A stretch of DNA of 64,000 nucleotides. Origin: Epilithonimonas caeni DSM 17710 (GTDB lineage Bacteria > Bacteroidota > Bacteroidia > Flavobacteriales > Weeksellaceae). Of this stretch, positions 1 to 9,079 are shown piece by piece; within the stretch, counting starts at the first letter, position 1; each line of letters opens with the position of its first letter. The position numbers were made by a program, and so were the translations under genes. Below the pieces are notes generated by a model, which was not told where the DNA came from, did not search any database, and saw nothing but the letters and a program-made list of their open reading frames with translations. The stretch is from assembly GCF_000426465.1 (NCBI RefSeq), contig NZ_AUFK01000018.1:62001-126000 (forward strand). Direction: 5' to 3'.

Positions 1-1037
1 ACAATAATAACAAATATACCTCTGCCATTGATTACTTGAGCGAATCTCTAAGTTTGATAAAAGATGATTTTGCCTGGATATCTGTAGATTATTTTTACAT
101 CGGTAAAAGCTATCTTGCCCTCAAAGATGAAGAAAAAGCAATCTCCAATTTCAAAAAAACCGATTCCATCTTTACAAAGCATGATTTTATACTTCCCGAA
201 CTGAGAGAAAATTATGAATTGCTCATTAATCATTACAAAATAAATAAAGACCACGAAAAGCAACTTTTCTATACAACACAATTATTGAAAGCGGACAGTA
301 TTATTTCCCGAGACTTTGCCTATCTTTCTTTGAAGATCCACCGCGAATATGATACAAACACGCTTATAGAAGAAAAAGGAAGGCTAGAGACCGCAAATAC
401 CTGGGGAGGATTCCTGATTGCTGCTTTATTTATTTCAGGAGGCGTCATCGTCTTTATTCTAAACAAGAAGTACAAAAAGGAAAAAGATACGCTTAGCAAA
501 TATCTTCTTTTGGAAGACAAGATGAAGAATAACAGCTATGTAAGCTCAGAAAATACGGCCACAAGAACTTCGCCTGCCACTATTTTAACCTCTGACTCAC
601 TGGATGAGAAAAAAACCCAAATTGCGGCAGCTATAAAAAGGGACCTGTTAAGGAAACTGCAATCCTTCGAAGAGAAAAAACAATTTACCCAAAAAGGTCT
701 TACAATACAAAAGCTTGCCATTCAAATGGATACGAATACAAATTATCTATCCAACGTCATCAATGAGCAAAAAGGAATGAACTTCAATAAGTATCTGGGT
801 GACTTAAGAATCAGATACATTACGAGACTTATGTTTGAGAAGAGCATCTATCTCAATTATACCATAGATACCTTGGCAAAGGAATGTGGCATTGCGTCTC
901 GACAAAACTTTTCAGATCTTTTTTATGAGATCAATGGCATCCGTCCTACAGACTTCATCCGAAAAAGGAAAAAAGAGCTCGAAAATAATAACGGCAATAA
1001 TTTTTCTCCCTTAGAAAGACTTCACGGATTGTTATAA
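1..1037 (+). CDS. TPR / AraC-type HTH membrane regulator, 5' end cut by window
   Basis: The reading frame is open to the left edge (in-frame codons from base 3), so the N-terminus is missing. The visible part has a helical TPR-like region, one hydrophobic segment (GGFLIAALFISGGVIVFIL), a charged linker, and a C-terminal AraC-type DNA-binding region over roughly the last 110 residues, with features such as IQKLAIQMDTNTNYLSNVIN and ASRQNFSDLFYEINGIRPTDF. TPR-TM-AraC proteins are common in Chryseobacterium and probably act as membrane-tethered transcription regulators. The ligand is unknown. The gene is convergent with hisS, with only 8 nt between the stops. Confidence 0.85.
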   Translation, partial: NNNKYTSAIDYLSESLSLIKDDFAWISVDYFYIGKSYLALKDEEKAISNFKKTDSIFTKHDFILPELRENYELLINHYKINKDHEKQLFYTTQLLKADSIISRDFAYLSLKIHREYDTNTLIEEKGRLETANTWGGFLIAALFISGGVIVFILNKKYKKEKDTLSKYLLLEDKMKNNSYVSSENTATRTSPATILTSDSLDEKKTQIAAAIKRDLLRKLQSFEEKKQFTQKGLTIQKLAIQMDTNTNYLSNVINEQKGMNFNKYLGDLRIRYITRLMFEKSIYLNYTIDTLAKECGIASRQNFSDLFYEINGIRPTDFIRKRKKELENNNGNNFSPLERLHGLL

Positions 1038-1045
1038 TAATAAAT

Positions 1046-2395
1046 TTATTTTAAGAATTCTTCTATTTTCAAAGACCTTTGTTCACCGGAAAAAAGATCT
1101 TTGACCGTAACAGTTTGGTCTTTTATTTCTTGCTCACCTAAAAAAACAAGGTTTTCAATTCCTTTTTTCTCAGCATAAGCAAACTGTTTTTTCAATTTAG
1201 AGGCTTCGGGATAAAGTTCGGCAGAAATATTTCTATCCCTAAGCTCAGAAATCAGCTTCAAAGCTTCGATAGATTCTTTTTCTCCGTAATTGGCAAAAAG
1301 ATATTTTACTTTTACATCAGAATCTTCCGGGAAGATCCCTAATTCCTCCATCACAAGATAGATCCTGTCCAACCCGAAAGAAATACCAATTCCAGGAACA
1401 TCTTTCACACCGAAAACTTCCGTCAAATTATCATAACGCCCACCTCCGCCGATGGAACCCATCGCAACCTCATCAGCTTTCACTTCGAAAATCGCACCTG
1501 TATAATAATCCAATCCTCTTGCTAGAGTAATATCAAAAACAAGGTTTTGGGAATCTATGCCGAGAGATAATGCATTACTGATCACAAACTCCAGTTCTTC
1601 TACTCCTTTCAGTCCGGTTTCGTTTCCAGCAAATTTTTCTTTTAAGTTTAATAAATTCTCAAGTGCATCATTGGTCTGATCAAAAAGGAAATCCAATTTT
1701 GAAATCGCTTCTTCCGAGATTCCTTTTTCCAGCATTTCTTTAGTCACGCCATCTTTTCCAATTTTATCCAGTTTGTCAAGCGCAACGGTAAAATCAATTA
1801 ATTTATCAGCAATTCCAGCATATTCTGCAATTCCGGAAAGTATTTTTCTGTTATTGATATGAACCGAAACTGATAATTTCAAATCTTTGAACGATTTGAA
1901 ATACAACTGAAGCAACTCAACTTCCTGCCAAAGACTTGTACTTCCAACAACATCTGCATCACACTGATAAAACTCTCTGAATCTCCCTTTCTGCGGACGA
2001 TCCGCACGCCAAACCGGCTGGATCTGATAGCGTTTGAATGGAAATGCCAATTGCCCTTGATTCATCGCAACAAATCTTGCGAAGGGAACAGTGAGGTCAT
2101 AACGAAGCGCTTTTTCAGAAATCTGGGAAATCAGTTTTTGCGAATTTTTAGCCATCCAATCTTCCTCATTCGTTTTCGAAGCGTAATCTCCGGAATTCAG
2201 GATCTTGAAAATCAATCTGTCACCTTCCTCGCCATATTTACCCATCAAAGTAGAAAGGTTTTCGAAACTTGGAGTTTCCAAAGGCTGGAAGCCAAACAAT
2301 TCGAAATTATTCTGTAAGATATTGATGATATATTTTCTCCTGGAAACTTCTTTCGCAGTAAAATCTCTTGTTCCTTTTGCTAAGCTCGGCTTCAT
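1046..2395 (-). CDS. hisS: Histidyl-tRNA synthetase
   Basis: Charges tRNA-His with histidine in the cytosol. The 449-residue product has the class II synthetase fold signature [11 protein letters not shown] (residues 98-108), the motif 2 region [17 protein letters not shown] (130-146) and the histidine-specific [10 protein letters not shown] motif near residue 310, followed by an anticodon-binding domain. A longer frame upstream exists, but the start at 2395 ([12 protein letters not shown]) is chosen because KGTRDF is the normal HisS N-terminus. Single gene, convergent with the TPR/AraC gene. Confidence 0.97.
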   Translation of the reverse strand: MKPSLAKGTRDFTAKEVSRRKYIINILQNNFELFGFQPLETPSFENLSTLMGKYGEEGDRLIFKILNSGDYASKTNEEDWMAKNSQKLISQISEKALRYDLTVPFARFVAMNQGQLAFPFKRYQIQPVWRADRPQKGRFREFYQCDADVVGSTSLWQEVELLQLYFKSFKDLKLSVSVHINNRKILSGIAEYAGIADKLIDFTVALDKLDKIGKDGVTKEMLEKGISEEAISKLDFLFDQTNDALENLLNLKEKFAGNETGLKGVEELEFVISNALSLGIDSQNLVFDITLARGLDYYTGAIFEVKADEVAMGSIGGGGRYDNLTEVFGVKDVPGIGISFGLDRIYLVMEELGIFPEDSDVKVKYLFANYGEKESIEALKLISELRDRNISAELYPEASKLKKQFAYAEKKGIENLVFLGEQEIKDQTVTVKDLFSGEQRSLKIEEFLK

Positions 2396-2533
2396 TTGAT
2401 ATTTGATAAATGAGGTTTGATAAATAATAATCGCGTGCAAAAATACGGATTATAGCTAATATTATAAAAAAGGAAAGACCAAACTTCTCCAATTTCAATG
2501 TAAAATTGTAAATTAGTCACCAAACCGATTCAA

Positions 2534-2986
2534 ATGAAAAGCATCAAATCTTTATTTTTTTTATTAATTAGTTTCTTTCTGATCGCCTGCTGCGAATCTT
2601 CTTGTGAAAAAAACACAGAGAATGAGCAGTTGGTAAAGCAATATTTCGAATTGTTCAATGCCCACAAATGGAAAGAGCTTTCAGAGCTATATATCGAAAA
2701 TGCAGAATTCAAAGACCCAAGCTTGGGAACGGGAATAGTGAAACAGAGCAAGCAAGATTTTATTAAAAAATATTCTGAACTGAATCATATTTTCCCAGAC
2801 CTGAAAGATGAAATAAAGCAGATCTACGTCTCCGGAGATAAGAATGTGATTGTAGAATTCGTTTCAACGGGAACTGCTCCTGACAATTCAAAATTTGAAC
2901 TCCCGATTTGCACTATTTTTACCATCGAGAATGGAAAAATAACCAAAGACCTTACTTACTACGACAATTTTGACGAAACCAAATAA
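2534..2986 (+). CDS. SnoaL/NTF2-like small lipoprotein
   Basis: A 150-residue protein with a lipoprotein signal (FFLIAC, Cys19) followed by an NTF2/SnoaL-like region (EQLVKQYFELFNAHKWKELS; later GTGIVKQSKQDFIKKY). This cone-shaped fold serves as ligand-binding pockets or small enzymes. No catalytic residues can be assigned, so the function is unknown. Its stop overlaps the start of the AlkB-like gene by one base (TAATG), so the two are translationally coupled. Confidence 0.75.
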   Translation: MKSIKSLFFLLISFFLIACCESSCEKNTENEQLVKQYFELFNAHKWKELSELYIENAEFKDPSLGTGIVKQSKQDFIKKYSELNHIFPDLKDEIKQIYVSGDKNVIVEFVSTGTAPDNSKFELPICTIFTIENGKITKDLTYYDNFDETK

Positions 2987-3600
2987 TGAACCTTTTTGAC
3001 GACCAATTTGAAATCATTGAAAATATTCTGCCCTACGACGGAACAACTTCCTACTATGGAAAAATTTTTTCTGAAGAAGAAGCAAATAATTATTTCAAAA
3101 AACTAATGACCGAAATCGAATGGAAAAGTGATGAAGCCGTTATCTTCGGAAAACTGATTGAAACCAAAAGGAAAGTCGCTTGGTATGGTAACGAAGAATT
3201 CAGTTATACTTATTCCGGAAGAACAAAAACAGCTTTGCCCTGGAACAAAACACTTCTCGAAATCAAAGAAAAAATTGAGAATGTGAGCGGAGAAACATTC
3301 AATTCCTGTTTACTAAACCTGTATCACGACGGTTCAGAAGGAATGGCTTATCACAGTGACGGCGAAAAAGATCTGAAAGATAATGGCGCCATCAGCTCTG
3401 TAAGTTTTGGAGCTGAGAGAAAATTCAACTTCAAGCATAAAACGACCAAAGAATTGGTTTCTCTTATTCTTGAGCACGGAAGTCTTTTGATGATGAAAGA
3501 TACAACTCAAAAATTCTGGCTTCACAGATTACCAACAACGACAAGAATCATCAAACCAAGAATCAGTCTGACTTTCCGAACAATTGATAAATCTAAATAA
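2986..3600 (+). CDS. AlkB-like 2-oxoglutarate/Fe(II) dioxygenase
   Basis: Probably removes alkyl lesions from DNA or RNA by oxidative dealkylation. The 204-residue product has the full jelly-roll active site: substrate-loop motif NLYHDGSEGM, iron ligands H123 and D125 (HSD) and H180 (FWLHRL), and 2-oxoglutarate-binding arginines R192 and R198 in PRISLTFR. Length and motifs fit the short AlkB homologues (ALKBH2/3-like) common in Bacteroidetes. Its 3' end overlaps the convergent MFS gene by 8 bp. Confidence 0.92.
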   Translation: MNLFDDQFEIIENILPYDGTTSYYGKIFSEEEANNYFKKLMTEIEWKSDEAVIFGKLIETKRKVAWYGNEEFSYTYSGRTKTALPWNKTLLEIKEKIENVSGETFNSCLLNLYHDGSEGMAYHSDGEKDLKDNGAISSVSFGAERKFNFKHKTTKELVSLILEHGSLLMMKDTTQKFWLHRLPTTTRIIKPRISLTFRTIDKSK

Positions 3601-4744
3601 CAGGCTTATATTTTCTCATAAATCCGAGGCAAAGTAACAATCCTATAATGGATAAGCCTGCTCCTACCAAAGATGGATAATTATAAGACAATCCAAATTC
3701 TAAAGGCAATCCGCCGAAAAATGCACCGAGAGAATTAGCAATATTGAAAGCAGCCTGCATAAAAGCAGCAGCCATCATTTCTGAGTTTTTTGCAGTACGG
3801 AGCATTATAATATTGATAGGTGTTCCTACCGCCATTGATAAAACACCACAGACGAAAGTCAGAACAAGAGAAACTATTTTGTTCTCTGAAAAGAAAAACA
3901 CACAGATCAGAGCCAAGATCATTGCCAGAAAAAGAATAGAAGCAGCCAAAGCCGGCCTCATCTTATCAGACATTATTCCTCCAAGAAAATTTCCAACAAC
4001 CATTCCCGAACCGGCAAGAATCATAATATAAGCAATAGAATCCGTAGGAAAATTAGAAACATTGGTCATCAAAGGAGTAATGTAACTGAACCAAGCGAAC
4101 AAACCACCAAATCCAATTGCTGAAATCGAAATAATATGCCAGGCTTTCATTGTTTTAAAAAACTCCAATTCGTCTTTCAAAGTAACTGTTCGCAAACTAT
4201 CCATATAAGGAAGGAGAAATTTGAGTGCAATTATTGTAATCAATCCTATCAAAGCAACAACTCCAAACGCATATCGCCAAGATAACTGATGTCCCAACCA
4301 AGTCACAAAAGGGACCATCGCAAGATTTGCGAGCGTGAGACCTGCAAACATCACTGCGATACTTTGCGCCTGTTTTCCCGGCTTTGCCAATCGTGAAGAA
4401 ACAACAATCCCCACACCGAAAAATGCACCATGAGGAAGTCCTGATAAAAATCTAAGGATCATCATGGTATAATAATCATTTGCTAAAGCCGATAATCCAT
4501 TAAAGATGGTGAAAGCGATCATCAAAAAGATCAAGATTCTTTTTGGAGGAAATTTTGCAGCATAAGCTACCAAAACCGGTGCACCAACTACAACACCTGT
4601 AGCATAAGAAGAGATAAAATGTCCTGCCTGCGGAATAGAGATGCTCAAAGATCTTGCTACATCCGGCAGAAGCGCCATTATCACAAATTCTGTAGTACCA
4701 ATTGCCAATCCGCCTAAAGTCAACGGAAGTATTCTTTTATCCAT
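3593..4744 (-). CDS. MFS transporter (DHA1 / AraJ-type exporter)
   Basis: A 383-residue inner-membrane protein with about 12 hydrophobic segments. It begins LGGLAIGTTEFVIMALLPDV, typical of the sugar-efflux/AraJ group of drug:H+ antiporters, and has the conserved loop RFLSGLPHGAFFGVG. The substrate cannot be read from the sequence. The gene overlaps the AlkB-like gene tail to tail. Upstream, towards yidD, lies a perfect 8-bp inverted repeat (4815-4834) that could be an operator. Confidence 0.88.
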   Translation of the reverse strand: MDKRILPLTLGGLAIGTTEFVIMALLPDVARSLSISIPQAGHFISSYATGVVVGAPVLVAYAAKFPPKRILIFLMIAFTIFNGLSALANDYYTMMILRFLSGLPHGAFFGVGIVVSSRLAKPGKQAQSIAVMFAGLTLANLAMVPFVTWLGHQLSWRYAFGVVALIGLITIIALKFLLPYMDSLRTVTLKDELEFFKTMKAWHIISISAIGFGGLFAWFSYITPLMTNVSNFPTDSIAYIMILAGSGMVVGNFLGGIMSDKMRPALAASILFLAMILALICVFFFSENKIVSLVLTFVCGVLSMAVGTPINIIMLRTAKNSEMMAAAFMQAAFNIANSLGAFFGGLPLEFGLSYNYPSLVGAGLSIIGLLLCLGFMRKYKPVI

Positions 4745-4814
4745 TTTGCAAAAATCAAGATTTTATCAATTAAATTCAAATTTGAATATTATAAAATCTA
4801 TAATCGTATCATTG

Positions 4815-4834
4815 ATTTAAACTATTGTTTAAAT
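4815..4834. promoter_or_regulatory. Perfect inverted repeat in divergent intergenic region
   Basis: ATTTAAAC-TATT-GTTTAAAT lies between the MFS gene (start 4744) and yidD (start 4940). An 8-bp perfect palindrome with a 4-nt spacer is a plausible binding site for a dimeric regulator of the exporter. AT-rich chance occurrence cannot be excluded. Confidence 0.35.
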
Positions 4835-4890
4835 ATGGTTAACATTAAAGATGAAAGTATTCAGAATACAATTGTTATTGTTCGTTAATT

Positions 4891-4924
4891 TTGATTTCCC
4901 TAATCTTTTTTCTATTATTTTTGC
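4891..4924 (+). promoter_or_regulatory. Bacteroidetes-type promoter of yidD-lgt
   Basis: TTG at 4891-4893 and TATTTTTGC at 4916-4924 are separated by 22 nt. This matches the Bacteroidetes -33 (TTG) and -7 (TAnnTTTG) consensus and lies 15 nt before the yidD start, which implies a very short leader. Confidence 0.5.
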
Positions 4925-4939
4925 ATAGCTCAAACTATT

Positions 4940-5176
4940 ATGCTGAACAAGATCCTGATTTTTCCGATTGTCGCATTGATAAAGTTTTATCAATTTGCTA
5001 TCTCGCCTTGGCTGGGGAAAAACTGCAGATATGACCCTACTTGTTCACATTATACTTTGGAAGCGCTGAAAGTCCACGGATTTTTCAAAGGAGGCTGGCT
5101 CTCTATTAAAAGAATCGCAAGTTGCCATCCTTGGGGCGGTGAAGGTTACGACCCTGTTCCACCAAAACAACATTAA
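4940..5176 (+). CDS. yidD: Membrane protein insertion efficiency factor YidD
   Basis: A 78-residue protein with the family hallmark [15 protein letters not shown], a hydrophobic/amphipathic N-terminus ([10 protein letters not shown]) and the conserved [14 protein letters not shown] tail. YidD assists membrane protein insertion by YidC. Here it lies 12 nt upstream of lgt, so both envelope-biogenesis genes probably share the promoter at 4891-4924. Confidence 0.95.
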   Translation: MLNKILIFPIVALIKFYQFAISPWLGKNCRYDPTCSHYTLEALKVHGFFKGGWLSIKRIASCHPWGGEGYDPVPPKQH

Positions 5177-5188
5177 AATCAGTTATCA

Positions 5189-6460
5189 ATGAATAATATT
5201 TTTTTTAGATTTTATCTAATTCTTTTTGCAGGAGTTTTCCAGGTTGTTTCTGCTCAAAATTCTAACACAGGTCTTTCTGACGGGACTTTGAAAATAAATA
5301 ACAAAGAAACTTTGGCTGTGAAAATCTTCGCAACCCAAAGAACAGATTCATTATACAATGCTGCCTCTCGTAATATTCCAAACGAACTAGTCATCTTAAA
5401 TGAAGATAATATCACTCCGGAATCGGCAGAACATCTTGGCAGTATCCAGAACATTTTAGGATCTTTCAAGAGCAATAAATTTCAATTCTTGGATAAGGAT
5501 TTCAAACCTGTGGATGCCACATTGGAACAGAAAAATATTGAAAATTTCAAATATCTATTAAAATCGAATACGGTTTTGAAACCAGCTGACAACGTAGAAC
5601 TGGAAACAAGTTTCAAAATCTGGGATCCCGTAAAAGGAATCAAATTGGGACCTGTAATGCTTCATTTTTATAGTTTGATGTTCATTTTCGCTTTTGGATT
5701 AGGCTATTTTATAATGGCAAAAATCTTCAAGATCGATGGCGTGGACGAGAAGTATCTGGAACCGTTTTTCACCTGGACTTTGGTAGGAACTATTCTTGGT
5801 GCTAGATTGGGACACGTTATTTTCTATCAACCAGAATTGTTCAAAGAAGATTTCTTGAGTGTATTCTTACCAATTAGCACCAAAGGCGGTTTGCATTTCA
5901 CAGGATTTTCCGGTTTGGCAAGTCATGGTGCAGCAATTGCGGTGATTGTAACCACTTTATATTACAGTTTAAAGATCATCAAGAAAAACCCGCTTTGGGT
6001 CTATGACAGAATCGGTATTGTTGTAGCTTCGGGAGGTGCTTTTGTGAGGATGGGAAATTTTTTCAATTCTGAAATTTTAGGAAAACCGGTTGACCCAAAT
6101 TCTCCTTTCGCTATCCTTTTCCCTCAGCAAAGTTCTGAATATGGCGTAACTATTCCCCGTTATCCGACACAACTTTTTGAAGCGTTCGGGTACGTTTGTC
6201 TTTTTTTCGTGCTTTGGTTTTTGTATAAAAAAACAGACAAAAAATATCAGCAAGGCTGGTTATTTGGATTGTTTTTCATTGTTCTCTGGGCCATCCGTTT
6301 CTTTGTAGAATTCCTGAAAGAGCCACAGGGCGACGAGATCATTCAGTTTGCAGGACTCAATACAGGACAGGTTCTGAGTATCCCGTTCATGGTTGCCGGA
6401 TTGGTGATCATGATCTATTCTAAGAAATTCAAACTTCCGAAGGAAGAAACAACTGTATAA
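5189..6460 (+). CDS. lgt: Prolipoprotein diacylglyceryl transferase with N-terminal extension
   Basis: Transfers diacylglycerol from phosphatidylglycerol to the lipobox cysteine of prolipoproteins in the inner membrane. The Lgt domain begins near residue 150 (WDPVKGIKLGPVMLHFYSL). It has several membrane helices, GARLGHVIFYQ, the ASHGAA loop and the signature RMGNFFNSEILGKPVD. At 423 residues it exceeds the usual 260-300. The extra N-terminal ~145 residues carry their own Sec signal peptide (FAGVFQVVSAQ) and a soluble, non-membrane region of unknown fold that would be periplasmic. No internal stop or frame change separates the two parts. Confidence 0.93.
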   Translation: MNNIFFRFYLILFAGVFQVVSAQNSNTGLSDGTLKINNKETLAVKIFATQRTDSLYNAASRNIPNELVILNEDNITPESAEHLGSIQNILGSFKSNKFQFLDKDFKPVDATLEQKNIENFKYLLKSNTVLKPADNVELETSFKIWDPVKGIKLGPVMLHFYSLMFIFAFGLGYFIMAKIFKIDGVDEKYLEPFFTWTLVGTILGARLGHVIFYQPELFKEDFLSVFLPISTKGGLHFTGFSGLASHGAAIAVIVTTLYYSLKIIKKNPLWVYDRIGIVVASGGAFVRMGNFFNSEILGKPVDPNSPFAILFPQQSSEYGVTIPRYPTQLFEAFGYVCLFFVLWFLYKKTDKKYQQGWLFGLFFIVLWAIRFFVEFLKEPQGDEIIQFAGLNTGQVLSIPFMVAGLVIMIYSKKFKLPKEETTV

Positions 6461-6466
6461 AAAATT

Positions 6467-6488
6467 AAACTCCCAGATTTGGGAGTTT
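6467..6488. terminator. Bidirectional intrinsic terminator
   Basis: A 9-bp stem (AAACTCCCA / TGGGAGTTT) with a 4-nt loop is flanked by A- and T-runs. It lies between the ends of lgt (6460, plus) and the membrane protein gene (6490, minus), so it can terminate both. Confidence 0.85.
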
Positions 6489-6489
6489 T

Positions 6490-6978
6490 TTATTTAATCT
6501 TATTAATTTTCCTCTGCATCCTGAATTGAAAAACAGAGCCTACCAAAAATAAAACAAAAAGCACAAGAAGCGTTTGAGCAATAATCGGATCTGTAGGGGC
6601 TTTTGCTAAAGGATGACCAAGTGGAACTCGGGTAAACGTTTCGTTAACCGTGGGAATCAGTGATAAGAAAAAACTGAATGATAGAAGGAAATTCTCAAAA
6701 AAACGCGCCCTTTCACTTTCCTGTTTTTTATAATATAGAAAGTAAGCTATCAAAATCATAAGCACGATGAAGAGTGCGAAGACGTGCCCCGGATTGAACC
6801 CGCCGTGTTTTGATAATCCCAAGGCAGTTAATGATGTGACAAGTGTAAAATAGAAATAGACTTTCCCTGTGATTTTACCAAGGTCTATCTTGCCATTTTT
6901 TATAAATCCTACAATTGCAGCAACAATTGCGACAATACCTATAAATGTGTGAAAAATTCCCAAAATTGATAATCCCAT
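6490..6978 (-). CDS. Unknown small membrane protein
   Basis: A 162-residue protein with four or five hydrophobic segments (residues about 5-25, 42-58, 66-85, 95-110 and 133-150), separated by short polar loops. The second to third segments include GGFNPGHVFAL. I do not recognise the family, although the topology resembles small DUF2306-like integral membrane proteins. It is transcribed alone and shares a terminator with lgt. Confidence 0.65.
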   Translation of the reverse strand: MGLSILGIFHTFIGIVAIVAAIVGFIKNGKIDLGKITGKVYFYFTLVTSLTALGLSKHGGFNPGHVFALFIVLMILIAYFLYYKKQESERARFFENFLLSFSFFLSLIPTVNETFTRVPLGHPLAKAPTDPIIAQTLLVLFVLFLVGSVFQFRMQRKINKIK

Positions 6979-7061
6979 AATGTAATTTTAAATTTGAATG
7001 TCATTATTGACATCACAAAATTGCGATTCAAAAAACAGAATGGTTTTAGAAATAAGGTCAA

Positions 7062-7913
7062 TTATTTGGAAATTCGGGTCAAGCGATAGTTCGTCGGCGT
7101 AATGCCATATTTGTTATGAAAACTTTTGGTGAAACTTGCCAAATCATTAAATCCACAGTCAAAAGCGATGCTTGTGATACGCTCATTGGATATCAATAGT
7201 AATTCGGCACCTCTTTCTAACCTCTTATTTTTGATATAATTGGCCGGAGAATCGTTATATATTTTTTTAAATTCCCGCTTAAAGGAAGAAAGGCTCAGAT
7301 TGGTCTTGTTTGCCAACTCTTCGATTCCTGTTTGTGAAAACAAACTAGCTTCTATTATTTGTTTGAAAGTATAAGTAATTGGTGAGAAAAGTTGGGATAA
7401 AATGACTTTTATGGTCTCGGCATTTTGTGTCTGGGATAGCAAAAGGATGATCTCTTTTAGTTTTAAAATCAAGATATCATCATTAACCAAAGACGGATTA
7501 TCAAAATAAAACAAAAGTCCTTCGATATATCTTTGAATCAAAAAATCATTATTTATTTTTTCGCTTGACTGATTGCTTGCTTTATTATTGGATTGAAATA
7601 CGGACGGAAGCTCCTTGCCATAAATTTTTTTCAAAATATCCGGATGAAAAGTAACGATCACAATTTCACCTTTTTCAACAGATCTTGTTTCATGGATCTC
7701 GTTCCCTGAGTTTATACAATTCAGCAATAGTGAATGTTTCGTAGGAATATCAATATGATCATCATTTGATCGATATTGCATCTCTCCTTTTAACATATAC
7801 AAAAAACAAGCTTGTTCAGCAACAGGGAAAGTAAAATCAAAAGGCGGTTGCAGGACCACCTTTTGAATAAATTGTTTTCCGAACAGATCAATTTTTTTAT
7901 AATCGATGACCAT
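7062..7913 (-). CDS. AraC-family transcriptional regulator
   Basis: A 283-residue regulator with an N-terminal cupin-like sensor region and a C-terminal AraC domain of two helix-turn-helix motifs (TGIEELANKTNLSLSSFKRE, then ITSIAFDCGFNDLASFTKSF and GITPTNYR). It follows the threonine-aldolase-like gene by 12 nt on the same strand and is probably cotranscribed with it, so it may control that gene. The effector is unknown. Confidence 0.88.
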   Translation of the reverse strand: MVIDYKKIDLFGKQFIQKVVLQPPFDFTFPVAEQACFLYMLKGEMQYRSNDDHIDIPTKHSLLLNCINSGNEIHETRSVEKGEIVIVTFHPDILKKIYGKELPSVFQSNNKASNQSSEKINNDFLIQRYIEGLLFYFDNPSLVNDDILILKLKEIILLLSQTQNAETIKVILSQLFSPITYTFKQIIEASLFSQTGIEELANKTNLSLSSFKREFKKIYNDSPANYIKNKRLERGAELLLISNERITSIAFDCGFNDLASFTKSFHNKYGITPTNYRLTRISK

Positions 7914-7925
7914 CTGTATTAAAAA

Positions 7926-8957
7926 TTATAATAATGATATTTCTCCTAAGAATTCTTCCACAACCTCATCAAAAGTGGCCCAAGATGTGATCAATCGAAT
8001 CGCAGAACTCTCTTCATCCATCTTTTTCCATACATAGAAATCAAAGTTTTCTGACAGTTTCCCGATTTTCGAATTATTCAAGATCGGGAAGATCTGGTTG
8101 GTATGTGTATCAGATAAAAATTGGAAACCTTTGTTCTGAAAAGCAGATTTGATCTTCATTGCCTGAACGTTGGAATGTTTTGCCAAATCGAAATACAGAT
8201 CATTCTTCATCAATTCCAGAAACTGAATGCCCAACAACCTTCCTTTTGCCAACATTGCACCTTTCTGCTTGACATGGAATCCAAATTCCTCTTTCAATTT
8301 ATCATTTGTTATAATAATTGCTTCTCCCAGCAAAGCTCCATTTTTTGTTCCTCCCAAATAAAAAATGTCGGTCAAGTTAGCTATATCTTCCAATGTCAGG
8401 TCACTGATCTCAGAAGTTAAAGCCTGTCCTAATCTTGCTCCGTCCATAAAGAGATACAGATCGTTGGTTTTGCAAAATTCTGATAATTCCTGCAATTCCT
8501 TCTTTTTATAAATAGTTCCGATCTCTGTAGAATTAGAAATATAAACGAGTTTTTGTTTGACCTGATGAGGTTTATTCGTATGAGTATCTAAAACCGATCG
8601 AATATGTTCCGGTATTAGTTTTCCGTCTTCCGTAACAAGTCCGTGAACCTTGTGTCCAGTTGCTTCTATCGCTCCGGTTTCATTAGTGAAAATATGGCCT
8701 GTTTCAGCAGAAATAACACTCTCATGAGGACGAAGAATTGAGGAAATAACTAAAAGATTAGCCTGAGTTCCGCCACTTACAAAATGAATATCTGCATTTT
8801 GATGATTCATTTTTTGTCTGATCAATTCTCTGGCTTCGTCAGAATACACATCATAACCGTAACCGTTTTCCTGCACGAGATTTGTTTTGGTCAATGCTTC
8901 TAAAATATTGGGATGACAACCTTCTGAATAATCATTTTTGAAAGAGTATTTCTTCAT
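7926..8957 (-). CDS. Threonine aldolase / beta-eliminating lyase family PLP enzyme
   Basis: A 343-residue fold-type I PLP enzyme. It has the phosphate-binding stretch FVSGGTQAN (59-67), Asp172 in MDGARLG (pairs with the pyridine nitrogen) and the Schiff-base Lys205 in YLGGTKNGAL. These fit low-specificity L-threonine aldolase (threonine to glycine plus acetaldehyde). Related aromatic beta-eliminating lyases share the fold, so the substrate is not certain. Probably first gene of an operon with the AraC gene downstream. Confidence 0.85.
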   Translation of the reverse strand: MKKYSFKNDYSEGCHPNILEALTKTNLVQENGYGYDVYSDEARELIRQKMNHQNADIHFVSGGTQANLLVISSILRPHESVISAETGHIFTNETGAIEATGHKVHGLVTEDGKLIPEHIRSVLDTHTNKPHQVKQKLVYISNSTEIGTIYKKKELQELSEFCKTNDLYLFMDGARLGQALTSEISDLTLEDIANLTDIFYLGGTKNGALLGEAIIITNDKLKEEFGFHVKQKGAMLAKGRLLGIQFLELMKNDLYFDLAKHSNVQAMKIKSAFQNKGFQFLSDTHTNQIFPILNNSKIGKLSENFDFYVWKKMDEESSAIRLITSWATFDEVVEEFLGEISLL

Positions 8958-9079
8958 TATTTCTACTTCTTTTTTAAAGAATCAAAGTTATTGATTTATC
9001 AATCAAGATAAAATTAAACTGAAGGTTAAATTGTTAGAACAAAACCTGATCTTATCTAACTTTTGTTTAACTTTGAATT

